Shown one piece after another: positions 19,006 through 27,823 of a DNA stretch of 64,000 nucleotides (within the stretch, counting starts at the first letter, position 1; each line of letters begins with the position of its first letter). The stretch spans positions 124,001-188,000 of the forward strand of contig JBDSEV010000059.1 of the NCBI GenBank assembly GCA_039919885.1. The letters run 5' to 3'. The notes beneath the pieces are model-generated. The model was not told the origin of the DNA and searched no databases. It saw only the letters and a list, made by a program, of their open reading frames with translations. The DNA is from JACMLD01 sp039919885. Lineage in GTDB: Bacteria; Bacteroidota; Bacteroidia; Chitinophagales; Chitinophagaceae. A program made the translations under genes and the position numbers.

Positions 19006-19584
19006 TTGTATTCCGTAACTTTCCATTAATTGTTTGTACTGCTCGCCATTCCTGCGGCGGATGCTTTCTTTGCCAACCAGCTCCTGTATCTTCATAAATC
19101 CGTCCAGCACTGCTTCCGGCCGCGGCGGGCAACCAGGTATGTACACGTCTACGGGTATTATCTGGTCAATTCCCTGCAATACGCTGTAGGTGTCAAAAAT
19201 ACCGCCTGAAGATGCGCAGGCGCCCATGCTTAATACCCAACGCGGTTCTGCCATCTGCAGGTATACCTGCCTTAAAACGGGGCCCATTTTTTTTGCAATC
19301 GTACCCATTACCATCAGCAAATCACACTGCCGGGGCGAAAAACCCACCCTTTCAGCGCCAAACCGGGCCAAATCATAATGGGAACCCATCGTGGCCATAA
19401 ATTCAATTCCACAGCAGGAAGTGGCAAAAGGTAGGGGCCAAAGCGAATTTTTTCTCGCCAATCCCACTACATCACTCAATTTGGTTGTAAAAAAACCCTC
19501 TCCCGTATAGCCTTCGGGCGGGGCAACCGTTTGTACCGGTTTCCCGGTTTCATTTTTTACGTTGTATTGTACCGGACGCGCCAT
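19003..19584 (-). CDS. nuoB: NADH-quinone oxidoreductase subunit B (20-kDa)
   Basis: 193-residue subunit carrying the terminal [4Fe-4S] cluster N2. ATSCCGIEFMA, MGACASSGG and PGCPPRPEA supply the tandem-Cys ligand pattern. The open frame extends upstream to 19767, but that part overlaps nuoA and is not conserved-looking; the ATG at 19584 gives MARPVQYNVK and is chosen. It lies 86 bp after nuoA. Confidence 0.96.
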   Translation of the reverse strand: MARPVQYNVKNETGKPVQTVAPPEGYTGEGFFTTKLSDVVGLARKNSLWPLPFATSCCGIEFMATMGSHYDLARFGAERVGFSPRQCDLLMVMGTIAKKMGPVLRQVYLQMAEPRWVLSMGACASSGGIFDTYSVLQGIDQIIPVDVYIPGCPPRPEAVLDGFMKIQELVGKESIRRRNGEQYKQLMESYGIQ

Positions 19585-19670
19585 AATAATTTTTTTAATC
19601 AGTATCAAAACGTTACAACACCATAACAATTGCCAACGCTGAATGTTTTCGATGCACCTTTCGCAACTTG

Positions 19671-20081
19671 CTATTCTTCCCAGTTTAATGCGCCTTTCTT
19701 TATGATATAAAAAAAGCCAGCCAGAAAAAACCCCACAAACATCAATACTGCGCCGAAACCAGCCCATCCCAGTTCCCTGAAATTGATTGCATAGGGGTAA
19801 AAAAAGATCACCTCTACATCAAACAATACAAATAATATGGCAACGAGGAAATATTTAATGGCCACCGGGTGACGGGCATTGCCGTGACTTTCTATACCGC
19901 TGGCAAAATTCTCAAGCTTGTCGGAAGTTTTTCTTTTGGGGCCAATCCAATGCGTAATGGCCATAACGGCTCCAATAAAAAAGACAGCAAAAATGAGTTG
20001 AAGGGCAATCGGAAAATAACTGGCAGCGCTGTTAACGTCGGCAATGGGAAGTTTGGCTTGAAGCAGGTACCATGTTATCAT
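19671..20081 (-). CDS. nuoA: NADH-quinone oxidoreductase subunit A
   Basis: 136 residues with three membrane helices and the family motif YFLVAILFVLFDVEVIFFYPYAI (around 70-92, with the conserved Asp/Glu). It is the first gene of the nuo operon. A TTG one codon upstream (20084) is possible; the ATG at 20081 is preferred. A -7 box lies about 24 bp upstream. Confidence 0.95.
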   Translation of the reverse strand: MITWYLLQAKLPIADVNSAASYFPIALQLIFAVFFIGAVMAITHWIGPKRKTSDKLENFASGIESHGNARHPVAIKYFLVAILFVLFDVEVIFFYPYAINFRELGWAGFGAVLMFVGFFLAGFFYIIKKGALNWEE

Positions 20082-20104
20082 CAAGAAAATGGATTGTTAA
20101 GCAG

Positions 20105-20112
20105 CAAAAGTA
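20105..20112 (-). promoter_or_regulatory. -7 box of the nuo operon promoter
   Basis: TACTTTTG on the minus strand matches the Bacteroidota -7 consensus TAnnTTTG. It lies between the upstream terminator and nuoA, so the 14-gene nuo operon probably starts here. No clear -33 TTG at the usual distance. Confidence 0.55.
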
Positions 20113-20161
20113 AGGCAGCATCGCCAAATTCCCGCTTTCGTAAATGAAATTCCTGAAATTA

Positions 20162-20189
20162 AAATCCCCCGCAGTGATGCGGGGGATTT
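20162..20189 (-). terminator. Intrinsic terminator after TPR gene
   Basis: Perfect 11-bp arms AAATCCCCCGC (20162-20172) and GCGGGGGATTT (20179-20189) with a 6-base loop, followed on the minus strand by a short T-rich tract. It separates the TPR gene from nuoA. Confidence 0.8.
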
Positions 20190-20225
20190 ATGCGGATGTG
20201 CTCTTTATTGTATTATTTGACTACC

Positions 20226-21911
20226 CTAGCGGGCGCCCGTTTTTGTACGCGGCTTTGGTTTGGCTGCCGGTTGTTTTGCCGGAGCCGCTTTTGCTGGTGG
20301 CCTGCTCAGTATTTCTTTGAAATTAGCCAGGTTCGCATTACCAGGATCTGTCTCCAATCCTTTATCGATATAACTTAATGCGGTGGCTTTGTCTTTCTGG
20401 ATATCATTATAGTACTGAATCAGGTAATAATAAGCACCCAATACCTGTGCTTTGTATTTCACTGAATCCAACTGCCTTCCTTTATCGGCCAATATCTTAT
20501 AAGCCTCTACCGCCAGTCCGCCGGAATTCGTAGAATCATCCTGGGCCTGTTTGCTACGGGCACACCACAGATATCCGAATATTTCGTCCGGATACTTTGT
20601 TTGGTATACACCGCAGTAAATGCTATCTGAAACTGTATAATTTTTCGCCTGGTAATAGGCCTGTCCCAATTTATACAAATCTGTATTGGAAGGTGTTTTT
20701 TTCAGCGCGTACAATTGTTTAAGAAAATTAGCTTCCTCTGCGCGGTTACCAATTTTATTGGCGAGTTCGCCAGCTTTTCCTAACAATTCAAGCTTGCCGT
20801 CATAAGAAGTATCTGCCTCAACAGCCTTGGAATAAGTTGTGAGGGCTTCGGCTTCATTGCCAGGGAATTTTGCCAGCAATTCTGCCCTGAACGAATAATC
20901 CATCGGCACAAAACCTTCGGGTTTCTGCTTCGTAAAAAACTCGTCCAATGATTTTTTTGCATTTACGGAATCGCCTTTATCAAAATAGGAATACGCAAGT
21001 AAACGATAGTAACGCGGATCGGCACTATCACGCTCTGCAGTCAGTTTCGCCTGCGATTTGGCAATGGCTTCATCATAATTTTTTGCCGCATACAGGTTAC
21101 CAATTTTATCATATTCATCACTTGGTTTTGGATCGGTAACGGTCAGGTACTTATCAAAATAAGTAATTGACTTGGTTACATCCCCATGGAAATACCAGTA
21201 ATAGTACAATTCGTAATAAGCGGGTGCGTAGGCCGGATCCAGTTCAATGGCTTTTTCGTAAGCCGGTAAAAACTGCTCCTTGTTATTCTGAGTCATGTAA
21301 ATTTTACCAATCTTGTATTGGGCTTCCGCATATTTGGGATCCAATCCCAGTGCTTTCTGATAAGCAGTTACTGCCGCGCCGCCATCTACGAGCTTGCGGT
21401 AAGCATCTCCCAAAATGGAATACGTAGCAGGATTTTTAAAATTTTTAACTTGTGTAGCCAGGTTTAGTTTTTCGATGGCATAATTGGGATCACCTGCTTT
21501 TGTAGCAACATCTGCGTTGGCTTGTCCAATTGCGTTCAATACATCGATGTCTTTTCCTTTGCTTAGGCTAATGGCGGTTTCAAAACGCTGGCGCGCGTCA
21601 TTGGTTTTTCCTTCTAATAATTCAATTTGCCCCATGCCAACTAAAATCAGTGGCGCACTGCCGTTGGTGGCGAGCGCTTTCTGGTACAAATCCTTCGCTG
21701 CCGGCTGGTTTTTGTTCTGCAGGTAGGTTTGACCCAGCCAATACACAGCAGCAATATCATTCGGATTGCCCGCAATTACTTTCTCAAATTGATCCTGGGC
21801 GCTTTTATACCGCTGGTAATACAAAAACTTCTTGCCCTGGTCAACACTTTGGGCCAACAAAGCACCGGCGCTCATCGCTACCGCTATCAGGCTGAATGTG
21901 ATTTTCTTCAT
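20226..21911 (-). CDS. Periplasmic TPR-repeat protein
   Basis: 561 residues: signal peptide (about 1-20, ending LLAQS), then roughly ten tetratricopeptide repeats (for example YAEAQYKIGKIYMTQNNKEQ and AAVYWLGQTYLQNKNQPAA), and a Pro/Ala/Lys-rich tail of about 30 residues. TPRs mediate protein-protein contact; the partner is unknown. It lies 87 bp downstream of the PstS-like gene and probably shares its transcript. In other Bacteroidota such a pair often follows exbBD/tonB genes, which may lie elsewhere here. Confidence 0.85.
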   Translation of the reverse strand: MKKITFSLIAVAMSAGALLAQSVDQGKKFLYYQRYKSAQDQFEKVIAGNPNDIAAVYWLGQTYLQNKNQPAAKDLYQKALATNGSAPLILVGMGQIELLEGKTNDARQRFETAISLSKGKDIDVLNAIGQANADVATKAGDPNYAIEKLNLATQVKNFKNPATYSILGDAYRKLVDGGAAVTAYQKALGLDPKYAEAQYKIGKIYMTQNNKEQFLPAYEKAIELDPAYAPAYYELYYYWYFHGDVTKSITYFDKYLTVTDPKPSDEYDKIGNLYAAKNYDEAIAKSQAKLTAERDSADPRYYRLLAYSYFDKGDSVNAKKSLDEFFTKQKPEGFVPMDYSFRAELLAKFPGNEAEALTTYSKAVEADTSYDGKLELLGKAGELANKIGNRAEEANFLKQLYALKKTPSNTDLYKLGQAYYQAKNYTVSDSIYCGVYQTKYPDEIFGYLWCARSKQAQDDSTNSGGLAVEAYKILADKGRQLDSVKYKAQVLGAYYYLIQYYNDIQKDKATALSYIDKGLETDPGNANLANFKEILSRPPAKAAPAKQPAAKPKPRTKTGAR

Positions 21912-21998
21912 TGTTGCTTCCTTTTGTTTTTTAGTTGTTGTGTGCTTGTAAATGTATTAAAATAAATAATCCGGTAATCTTAAATAAATTTCGTGCCG

Positions 21999-22931
21999 CT
22001 AATTAATAGTGGTGGATCGCACCTCAAAATGCATGCGTGACGGATACAAATAAGCCCGCTTAAAAATCAGCTGGCCCCTTTCATAGATTAGAAAATTGGA
22101 AAACCCGCTGCCAAGGCCATTAAAATTTTCTTTTAAAACATAATACAAACCGCGTACCATAGGGTACCGGCGGGTGGCTATATTGTACTGGTAAGGCTGT
22201 GTATATACCACCGGATCGCAGCTTGCACATTCGATGCCTGCAATTTTTACTTTTTGCAAGAAGCTATTCTGCGCCGTATCCTCTTTATTGCCAATCCAGC
22301 TGACGCCCACCAACCCGATAGCATCTGTATTATTGCCAATATAATCTATCACTCCCTGGCTGCTGGTGGCAGCCATCACATTCTTACCCAAAGGCTGGCC
22401 ATTTGCCAGGCTGTCCGTTACATAGCGTACCGTACTGGTTGAAGACAATCCGTCCAGCACCACTTTGTATTTGTAGCCACTTGTTCCTTTCACCATCGAG
22501 CGCAAATCGCTCATATCAAATACAGAATCGGGCGATTGCTTGTTTACAATTACTGCCACTGCATCTGAAGCAATTTTTCCAAATACTGGTAAATAACCCA
22601 GCTTCGCTTTCATCAACGTCACTTCATCGCGGCTCAGCGGCCGGGTAATAATGATCATCCGAACACTGTCGTTGTTTAAATCCTTGATGCAGTCGGCCTC
22701 CGGTTTGTATTCGGTATTAATTTTTGCCGTTGGCCAGGAACTTTCAAAAACCCTGACTGTTTCATCAATGACCGGTTTAAACGATTCGTCTGCACTCAAC
22801 CGCATAGTGCCACTGGTATTGGTTTCAACAGCAGCTTTTGGCCCGGCATCATTGCACGCTGCCATAATTATGATAAGGCAGGCTGCAAAAAAACCCGTAA
22901 TTTTTTTTGATACTGCCTTGCAAATACTCAT
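21999..22931 (-). CDS. PstS-like phosphate-binding-fold lipoprotein
   Basis: 310-residue solute-binding protein of the PstS-like (PBP-like domain) superfamily. The N-terminus has a lipoprotein signal with lipobox IMAAC near residue 26. The body has the family pattern SADESFKPVIDETVRVFE, TRPLSRDE and DSVFDMSDLRSMVKG. The ATG at 22931 is chosen because it overlaps the stop of the upstream gene (ATGA), implying translational coupling; the longer frame to 22991 does not fit. No pstCAB genes are nearby, so a transport role is doubtful; a binding or sensing role is possible. Confidence 0.85.
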   Translation of the reverse strand: MSICKAVSKKITGFFAACLIIIMAACNDAGPKAAVETNTSGTMRLSADESFKPVIDETVRVFESSWPTAKINTEYKPEADCIKDLNNDSVRMIIITRPLSRDEVTLMKAKLGYLPVFGKIASDAVAVIVNKQSPDSVFDMSDLRSMVKGTSGYKYKVVLDGLSSTSTVRYVTDSLANGQPLGKNVMAATSSQGVIDYIGNNTDAIGLVGVSWIGNKEDTAQNSFLQKVKIAGIECASCDPVVYTQPYQYNIATRRYPMVRGLYYVLKENFNGLGSGFSNFLIYERGQLIFKRAYLYPSRMHFEVRSTTIN

Positions 22932-23164
22932 TCTGAAAAATAATTTTTTTTGTAGCCACGGTACATGCGAAATCCGCCGTAAACAATGCAAAGCGCGGTA
23001 AAGGCATATCGGAAACCGGGTGTAACTGTAAATTGAATGCCGAACTTGTCAGCAAAGGCAAAAAATAACCCGAATCCCATTATAATAGCACCCATCCCAA
23101 AGTCCAGCAATGACCTTCTTAGTATATAGTTTTTTGCGCTTCTTTCCGAACGATCAATCGACAT
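22928..23164 (-). CDS. Small membrane protein upstream of PstS-like gene
   Basis: 78 residues with two hydrophobic segments (about 22-39 and 50-66) and charged ends, so a two-helix inner-membrane protein is likely. Its stop codon overlaps the start of the PstS-like gene by the ATGA arrangement, which supports that it is a real, coupled gene. No family is recognised. Confidence 0.75.
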   Translation of the reverse strand: MSIDRSERSAKNYILRRSLLDFGMGAIIMGFGLFFAFADKFGIQFTVTPGFRYAFTALCIVYGGFRMYRGYKKNYFSE

Positions 23165-23512
23165 TTGTAAATGTTTTACCTTACGGCAAGTTAAGGAAAT
23201 TTAGTTTTTACCCCTTTAATAATAACCCGATGCCCTATTGGTATTCAACCGTACCGCAAAACCCTGTTTTAAAAAGAACGCATTTAGTTAGTATGCTCCG
23301 TCCGGGTAACAAACTCCACAAAGCAACGCTAAAACGCGTTTATCAATCAGGCAAAGCAAGGACGAATAAGCCTGTTTTCACCCATTTATCGTCATTAAAA
23401 TATTCTTAAAGAATCTTCAATAGATTGACTGAAGTAAGATGCACGTTTCAACCGTATCCATAATTGCGGAAGGCATTTTATGATAGTTTTTGCATTCCCG
23501 GAAAGGAGCTAT
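23165..23512. other. Non-coding gap between rsmE and the membrane-protein gene
   Basis: 348 bp with no convincing gene. A plus-strand frame (23110-23409) overlaps the membrane-protein gene and looks spurious. The region should hold the promoter of the membrane protein/PstS-like/TPR operon at its left end; no consensus -7 box is seen. No stable terminator hairpin was found after rsmE. Confidence 0.5.
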
Positions 23513-24226
23513 TTAAGGGAAAGCGTTTTGTAATACTACTGCAGCAAACAGCCCGGCGGTTTCTGTACGGAGGCGGGTAGTGCCCAGGGATACGGGGATA
23601 CAGCCCTGCTCCAAAGCCAGGCCAATTTCACCTTCCGTAAAATCTCCTTCGGGTCCTATTAGCACCAGCTGATTCTTCGTGGCATCAATGATCTGAGGGT
23701 GTAGGTTTTTCTTATCCGTCTCCATGCAATGTGCTATAAATTTTTGCCCATAGGTATCTGCGGCAAGCATCAGATCAAATTTTAATGGCGGATGTAATAC
23801 CGGCAACCAGGTCTGTCTGCTTTGCAGCAAAGCACTCACCAGCACATTGTGCATGCGGTCTGCCCTGAAATGCTGTTTTTCTGTGCGGTTGCACAGCAGC
23901 GGAAATATTTCATTGATACCAATTTCTGCCGCCTTTTCCAGGAACCATTCAAACCGGACTGCGTTTTTAACCAGCGAAATTCCAATAGCGGTTTTGCGTG
24001 CAGGCGCGGGCGAAACCAACACCGTACTTACGGCGAGGCGGCAACGCTTTTTATGCGGATCAATAATGGTGGCGGTAAGTAAATGTCCTTTGCCATCCGT
24101 TAGGTGCAGTGCGGCACCCGCCTGCATCCGCAGTACGCTTACCGCGTGCCGGGAATTGTCTTCATCCAGTACAATATCGCTATTGCCCGGTTGAATGCTG
24201 GCTATGTAAAAAAAAGGAAGCTGCAT
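23513..24226 (-). CDS. rsmE: 16S rRNA (uracil1498-N3)-methyltransferase
   Basis: 237-residue SPOUT-class enzyme that methylates U1498 of 16S rRNA. The C-terminal SAM-binding knot is evident in LVLIGPEGDFTEGEIGLA and VSLGTTRLRTETAGLFA; the N-terminal PUA-like part has HAVSVLRMQAGAALHLTDG. The frame opens at 24274, but the ATG at 24226 (MQLPFFYIA) matches the family start. It lies downstream of dnaB beyond a terminator. Confidence 0.93.
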   Translation of the reverse strand: MQLPFFYIASIQPGNSDIVLDEDNSRHAVSVLRMQAGAALHLTDGKGHLLTATIIDPHKKRCRLAVSTVLVSPAPARKTAIGISLVKNAVRFEWFLEKAAEIGINEIFPLLCNRTEKQHFRADRMHNVLVSALLQSRQTWLPVLHPPLKFDLMLAADTYGQKFIAHCMETDKKNLHPQIIDATKNQLVLIGPEGDFTEGEIGLALEQGCIPVSLGTTRLRTETAGLFAAVVLQNAFP

Positions 24227-24296
24227 GTATAAAATATTAGCTGAAATTGTTGACGCCGCAATGTACGCAACCATCGTTTAAGGCCACAGCTGCTTC

Positions 24297-24331
24297 AAAA
24301 AAAAAGCCCCCGCGTGCTACGGGAGGCCTTT
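24297..24331 (-). terminator. Intrinsic terminator after dnaB
   Basis: On the minus strand, AAAGGCCTCCCG pairs imperfectly with CGGGGGCTTT, followed by a run of at least eight T. It lies 22 bp after the dnaB stop codon. Confidence 0.8.
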
Positions 24332-24352
24332 GTACATACTAATCCAATATCG

Positions 24353-25930
24353 TTAGAACGGCGCATCGTCATCGTCCATCGGTAAATCATTCATTTTGCT
24401 GCCTGCCTGCACGTACAGTTTTGCACCGCCTGCACCCTGGCCCGCACCGCCATCTGGTGGCACTCTTTTAAAATTACCTCCCCCGCCAAAACCTGGCTGG
24501 CCGCCCGTTTCATCATCTTCTATAAATTTCTGGATATGCAGGAGGGCACGCAGCTTCACATTCTCCAGGCTGCCATTACGGTGCTTGGCAATGCGCACAT
24601 GGGTTTCGCCTTTGTTGCTTTCGCCCATTTCGTTTTGGTTGATGTCATAATATTCCGGCCGGTAAAGAAACATTACCATATCCGCATCCTGCTCAATGGC
24701 GCCGGATTCACGCAAATCACTTAACTGCGGTATTTTGTTTCCTTCTTTTCTTGATTCCACTGCACGGCTTAACTGGCTGAGCGCAATAATAGGGACCTGC
24801 AATTCCTTGGCAAGGCCTTTTAAGTTGCGCGATATATTACTGATCTCCTGCTCCCGGTTGCTGCCGTTGCCGCCGCTGGTACCACTCATCAGCTGCAGGT
24901 AATCTATTATAATCAGTCCCACATTGTGTTTATTTTTTAACCGCCGGCACTTGGCGCGCAGTTCAAAGATATTCAGCGCAGCCGTATCATCAATAAAGAT
25001 GGGGGCTTCGGATAACCGTTGAATACCTTTTGCATAGAGCTGTTTCATTTCATGCTCTTCCAGTTTTCCCCGCGCAATTTTTTCCAGCCATATTTCACTC
25101 TCGGCAGAAAGTATACGTTGTACCAGCTGACCGGCACTCATTTCCAGGCTAAAAAAAGCAACGCCGGTTGGTTTGGTGGGGTGAAGCGCAGCATTACGGG
25201 CAAGGTTAAGCGCAAATGCGGTTTTACCCACGGATGGCCTTGCTGCCAGTATAATCAAATCCGTGCTTTGCCATCCGTACGTAACCCGGTCAAGCGTAGG
25301 AAAGCCCGTAGGTACGCCCGTTATATCTTCATTTTTATGGCGCATATCTTCTATGCGGGCCACTGTTTTTACGAGTATATCGTCAATCTTATCAAAGTTT
25401 TTCCGGAGGTGATTGTTGGTAATCTCAAAAAGTTTACCCTCCGCATCATCCAGCAGGTCAAATACATCGGTTGAATCTTCGTAGGAGTCATTGATAATTT
25501 CGCCGCTGATGCGTATCAGTTCGCGCTGTATAAATTTTTGCAGGATAATGCGCGCATGTGCCTCTATGTTAGCACTTGATACAACGGCATTGGTTAACCG
25601 CGTTACAAAATACGGGCCGCCCACCGTTTCCAGTTCTTCCTTGCTTTTCAATTCCTCCACCACGGTGAGGATATCAATGGGCTGATTTTTTTGTTGCAAC
25701 CCCTGCATCACTTTAAACACACGCTGGTGGGCATCTATGTAAAAACATTCCGGTTTTAATATTTCAGCCACTACGTCAAACGCACTTTTTTCAAGCATGA
25801 TAGCACCCAATACCGCCTCTTCCAGGTCTTTTGCCTGGGGCGGCACCTTGCCATATACCATGGTGCTTAAATCAATCGAACTCTTGCGCCTGCTCTTGGC
25901 GCGGTCTTTATTCAGGTTAGTAAAATCCAT
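24353..25930 (-). CDS. dnaB: Replicative DNA helicase DnaB
   Basis: 525-residue hexameric 5'-3' helicase of the replication fork. An N-terminal primase-interaction domain (about 30-170) is followed by the RecA-like ATPase with Walker A ARPSVGKTA (around 230-238), Walker B-like LIIIDYLQLM and SQLSRAVESR. The C-terminal tail is Gly-rich and ends in acidic DDDDAPF, similar to the acidic tips of SSB-like proteins, which is worth noting but common in this phylum. No intein. It is transcribed away from the 714-bp gap that carries DnaA-box-like sites. Confidence 0.96.
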   Translation of the reverse strand: MDFTNLNKDRAKSRRKSSIDLSTMVYGKVPPQAKDLEEAVLGAIMLEKSAFDVVAEILKPECFYIDAHQRVFKVMQGLQQKNQPIDILTVVEELKSKEELETVGGPYFVTRLTNAVVSSANIEAHARIILQKFIQRELIRISGEIINDSYEDSTDVFDLLDDAEGKLFEITNNHLRKNFDKIDDILVKTVARIEDMRHKNEDITGVPTGFPTLDRVTYGWQSTDLIILAARPSVGKTAFALNLARNAALHPTKPTGVAFFSLEMSAGQLVQRILSAESEIWLEKIARGKLEEHEMKQLYAKGIQRLSEAPIFIDDTAALNIFELRAKCRRLKNKHNVGLIIIDYLQLMSGTSGGNGSNREQEISNISRNLKGLAKELQVPIIALSQLSRAVESRKEGNKIPQLSDLRESGAIEQDADMVMFLYRPEYYDINQNEMGESNKGETHVRIAKHRNGSLENVKLRALLHIQKFIEDDETGGQPGFGGGGNFKRVPPDGGAGQGAGGAKLYVQAGSKMNDLPMDDDDAPF

Positions 25931-26644
25931 TTTTATTCAGGGCAGAAAAAGGTGATGGCAATGATTTCGGACAGGTTTCGGTTTTTCTTCGGTTTGAGGA
26001 TTTGAAAGGCCTGTTTGTCTGGCAACCGCAACATTTCGCTCAGTATTCGGTGCCACGGGAAACCCCGCCGTACCATGTTAAGGAATTGTTACCCGAAAAC
26101 AGGACGGCGAATATAGCCTTCAATTTTTCGCTAAAAAAACAAAATGTTCGCTAATATTTATTACCACGCAATGCACCGGTAATCCACGCTGTTTTACACT
26201 TATCAACAATATTTATTGGGCTTACCCACAATTTAAAAAATTTTAGCACCCTTTCCCAAAGTTTATTCACAAATTTCGTGCATAAGAAAATACGCCTGAA
26301 AATTTGGTTTCAATAACAGTTTTATAAGATGTACTAGCAACGCCGGTTTGCGGCTTTTAACGCATTTTTTTTGGGTGAAACCAGCCATAGTATTGCTTTC
26401 TGTCTGCGGGCGTTGTGCGCGTGTGTGCCAGTCGTGCGTTTCAGCGTGCGCCTGCCCTGTAATGCCCGTGCAGATTGGCAAAAAGAATTATTATTTTCAT
26501 TAATTAGGATCTATGGCTGGTACTGCGTTGCAGGAAGACCGGGTATCGGGGTGCGGTTAACCGCCGTTTAAAAGCCGTTTTTCAGTATATTCAGGCTAGA
26601 TGCGCCCCATCAATTAAATGTCATACTAGTAAACCCCTTTGTTT
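25931..26644. other. Non-coding gap with DnaA-box-like cluster: candidate replication origin
   Basis: 714 bp without a credible gene, between divergent dnaB and the endonuclease gene. Within 26200-26285 there are four 9-mers close to TTATnCACA: TTATCAACA (26200, one mismatch), TTACCCACA (26222, one mismatch), TTATTCACA (26263, exact) and TTATGCACG on the minus strand (26277-26285, one mismatch). The plus-strand sites are 22 and 41 bp apart, close to whole helical turns. AT-rich stretches lie at 26120-26165 and 26205-26275, and TTCGCTAA occurs twice (26127 and 26147). Genes to the left are almost all minus, those to the right mostly plus, as expected around an origin. The promoters of dnaB and the nuclease must also lie here. 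Confidence 0.5.
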
Positions 26645-27613
26645 ATGGCTTACAACACTTATTTTATTAAGGGTATGCCGGTAACGCTGCCCCGGATTGC
26701 TAAAAACAAAAAAAAAGAAATCGCCCACTTGCTCAATGGCAAGGGATATATCATTCATTACCTGCACCACGCTATTGTGATGAATAAAATAAGAAGGTTT
26801 GCTTTTTTTACCGCATCCAACATCAGCGGCCGGGAATGGAAAAACCAGGAGCGCAGAGGGAAATTTAAAAAAGACGTCGCTATTGCGCCTGGCCACCAGT
26901 TTGGCAACGAGTTGTACAATGCCATTCGGGCAAAAGACGGCCGGCCCAATGATTTTGAACAGGGGCACCTGACCTCCTTCCAGGAAGTGATTTGGGGTGC
27001 AACACCCGCCGTGAGAAAACAGGCAGCTACCGATACCTTTTATTTTACCAACTGCGTACCCCAGCATGAACGCGTTAATTCGGGCCTGTGGCGCAGCCTG
27101 GAACAATACATTCTTAAAACACAAACCATCCGCCATGATCTTAAAGTAACGGTGATGACCGGGCCGGTTTTGTCTGACAATGATCCCTACTATATTAAAA
27201 AGATAGATGGGCAACTGGTAAAAATTCCGTGCGTATTCTGGAAAGTGATCTACTACGCCAATCAGAAGGGCCTTAATGCAGTTGGTTTTATGATGAGCCA
27301 TACAAAATTGCTGCTAAAAGATGGTACCGTTAGTTTTAAAAAAAGCCGCGTGCGCGGCATGGTGGCACCGGCACCTGCCGACGATTTCTTTATGAGTTAT
27401 AAGTACGACGCGGTGTACCAGGTAAGGGTTGAGTTCATACAGGAAAAGACGGGCCTCAAATTTATGCTTAACAAAGTGCACCTGCCCTACCAGGTTAAAA
27501 CCGAAAAAAATCTGCTATACAGGAGAATTGAAGTACCCCCAGGACGCGCAATGATAGCCGCACAGGAAGGCAAAGCAGTCCTGGATTATAAACTGGAAGG
27601 CATTACATTATAA
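26645..27613 (+). CDS. DNA/RNA non-specific endonuclease (NUC1/EndoG family)
   Basis: 322-residue beta-beta-alpha-metal nuclease. The active-site region is FEQGHLTSFQ with the catalytic His at 108, where most relatives have DRGH, so the Asp-Arg pair is Glu-Gln here. The metal-site block TFYFTN (131-136), PQ (139-140), N145, W149 and LE (151-152) is intact. There is no signal peptide, unusual since many bacterial relatives are exported. The ATG at 26645 is preferred to the TTG at 26639. It is the first of three plus-strand genes (nuclease, GH19 enzyme, metacaspase). Family call good; activity with the altered motif not certain. Confidence 0.85.
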   Translation: MAYNTYFIKGMPVTLPRIAKNKKKEIAHLLNGKGYIIHYLHHAIVMNKIRRFAFFTASNISGREWKNQERRGKFKKDVAIAPGHQFGNELYNAIRAKDGRPNDFEQGHLTSFQEVIWGATPAVRKQAATDTFYFTNCVPQHERVNSGLWRSLEQYILKTQTIRHDLKVTVMTGPVLSDNDPYYIKKIDGQLVKIPCVFWKVIYYANQKGLNAVGFMMSHTKLLLKDGTVSFKKSRVRGMVAPAPADDFFMSYKYDAVYQVRVEFIQEKTGLKFMLNKVHLPYQVKTEKNLLYRRIEVPPGRAMIAAQEGKAVLDYKLEGITL

Positions 27614-27641
27614 CAGCATACAAAGCCATTTACGGCATGGC

Positions 27642-27673
27642 AAAACAATGTACCCGGTTTATGGTATTGTTTT
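27642..27673 (+). terminator. Probable terminator after the nuclease gene
   Basis: AAAACAA (27642) pairs with TTGTTTT (27667-27673), with inner TACC/GGTA and a two-base bulge, then TATT. If real, the GH19 gene needs its own promoter in the following 150 bp; no consensus -7 box was recognised there. Confidence 0.45.
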
Positions 27674-27823
27674 ATTAAGCGCGGTGCCGCATATTTGACA
27701 AACGTACCAACTACAGCAATTGAATGATTACTGCTGCCGTCCCTCCAAAACAAAGCCCCGATGACACGGTATCAATAAAAGTTTTACCGGTTGAAATAAA
27801 CCGGCAATAAAAATGCATGCAAT

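Noticed and set aside
19585..19767. Upstream extension of the nuoB frame
   Set aside because: It overlaps nuoA and is Arg/Cys-rich without family similarity; the ATG at 19584 gives the normal protein.
23110..23409. 99-residue plus-strand frame before rsmE
   Set aside because: Overlaps the coupled membrane-protein gene on the other strand and has no recognisable features.
26263..26481. 72-residue minus-strand frame in the gap between dnaB and the nuclease
   Set aside because: Composition (many His, Cys, Thr, no domain), no promoter or ribosome site, and it lies over the DnaA-box-like cluster; best read as chance.
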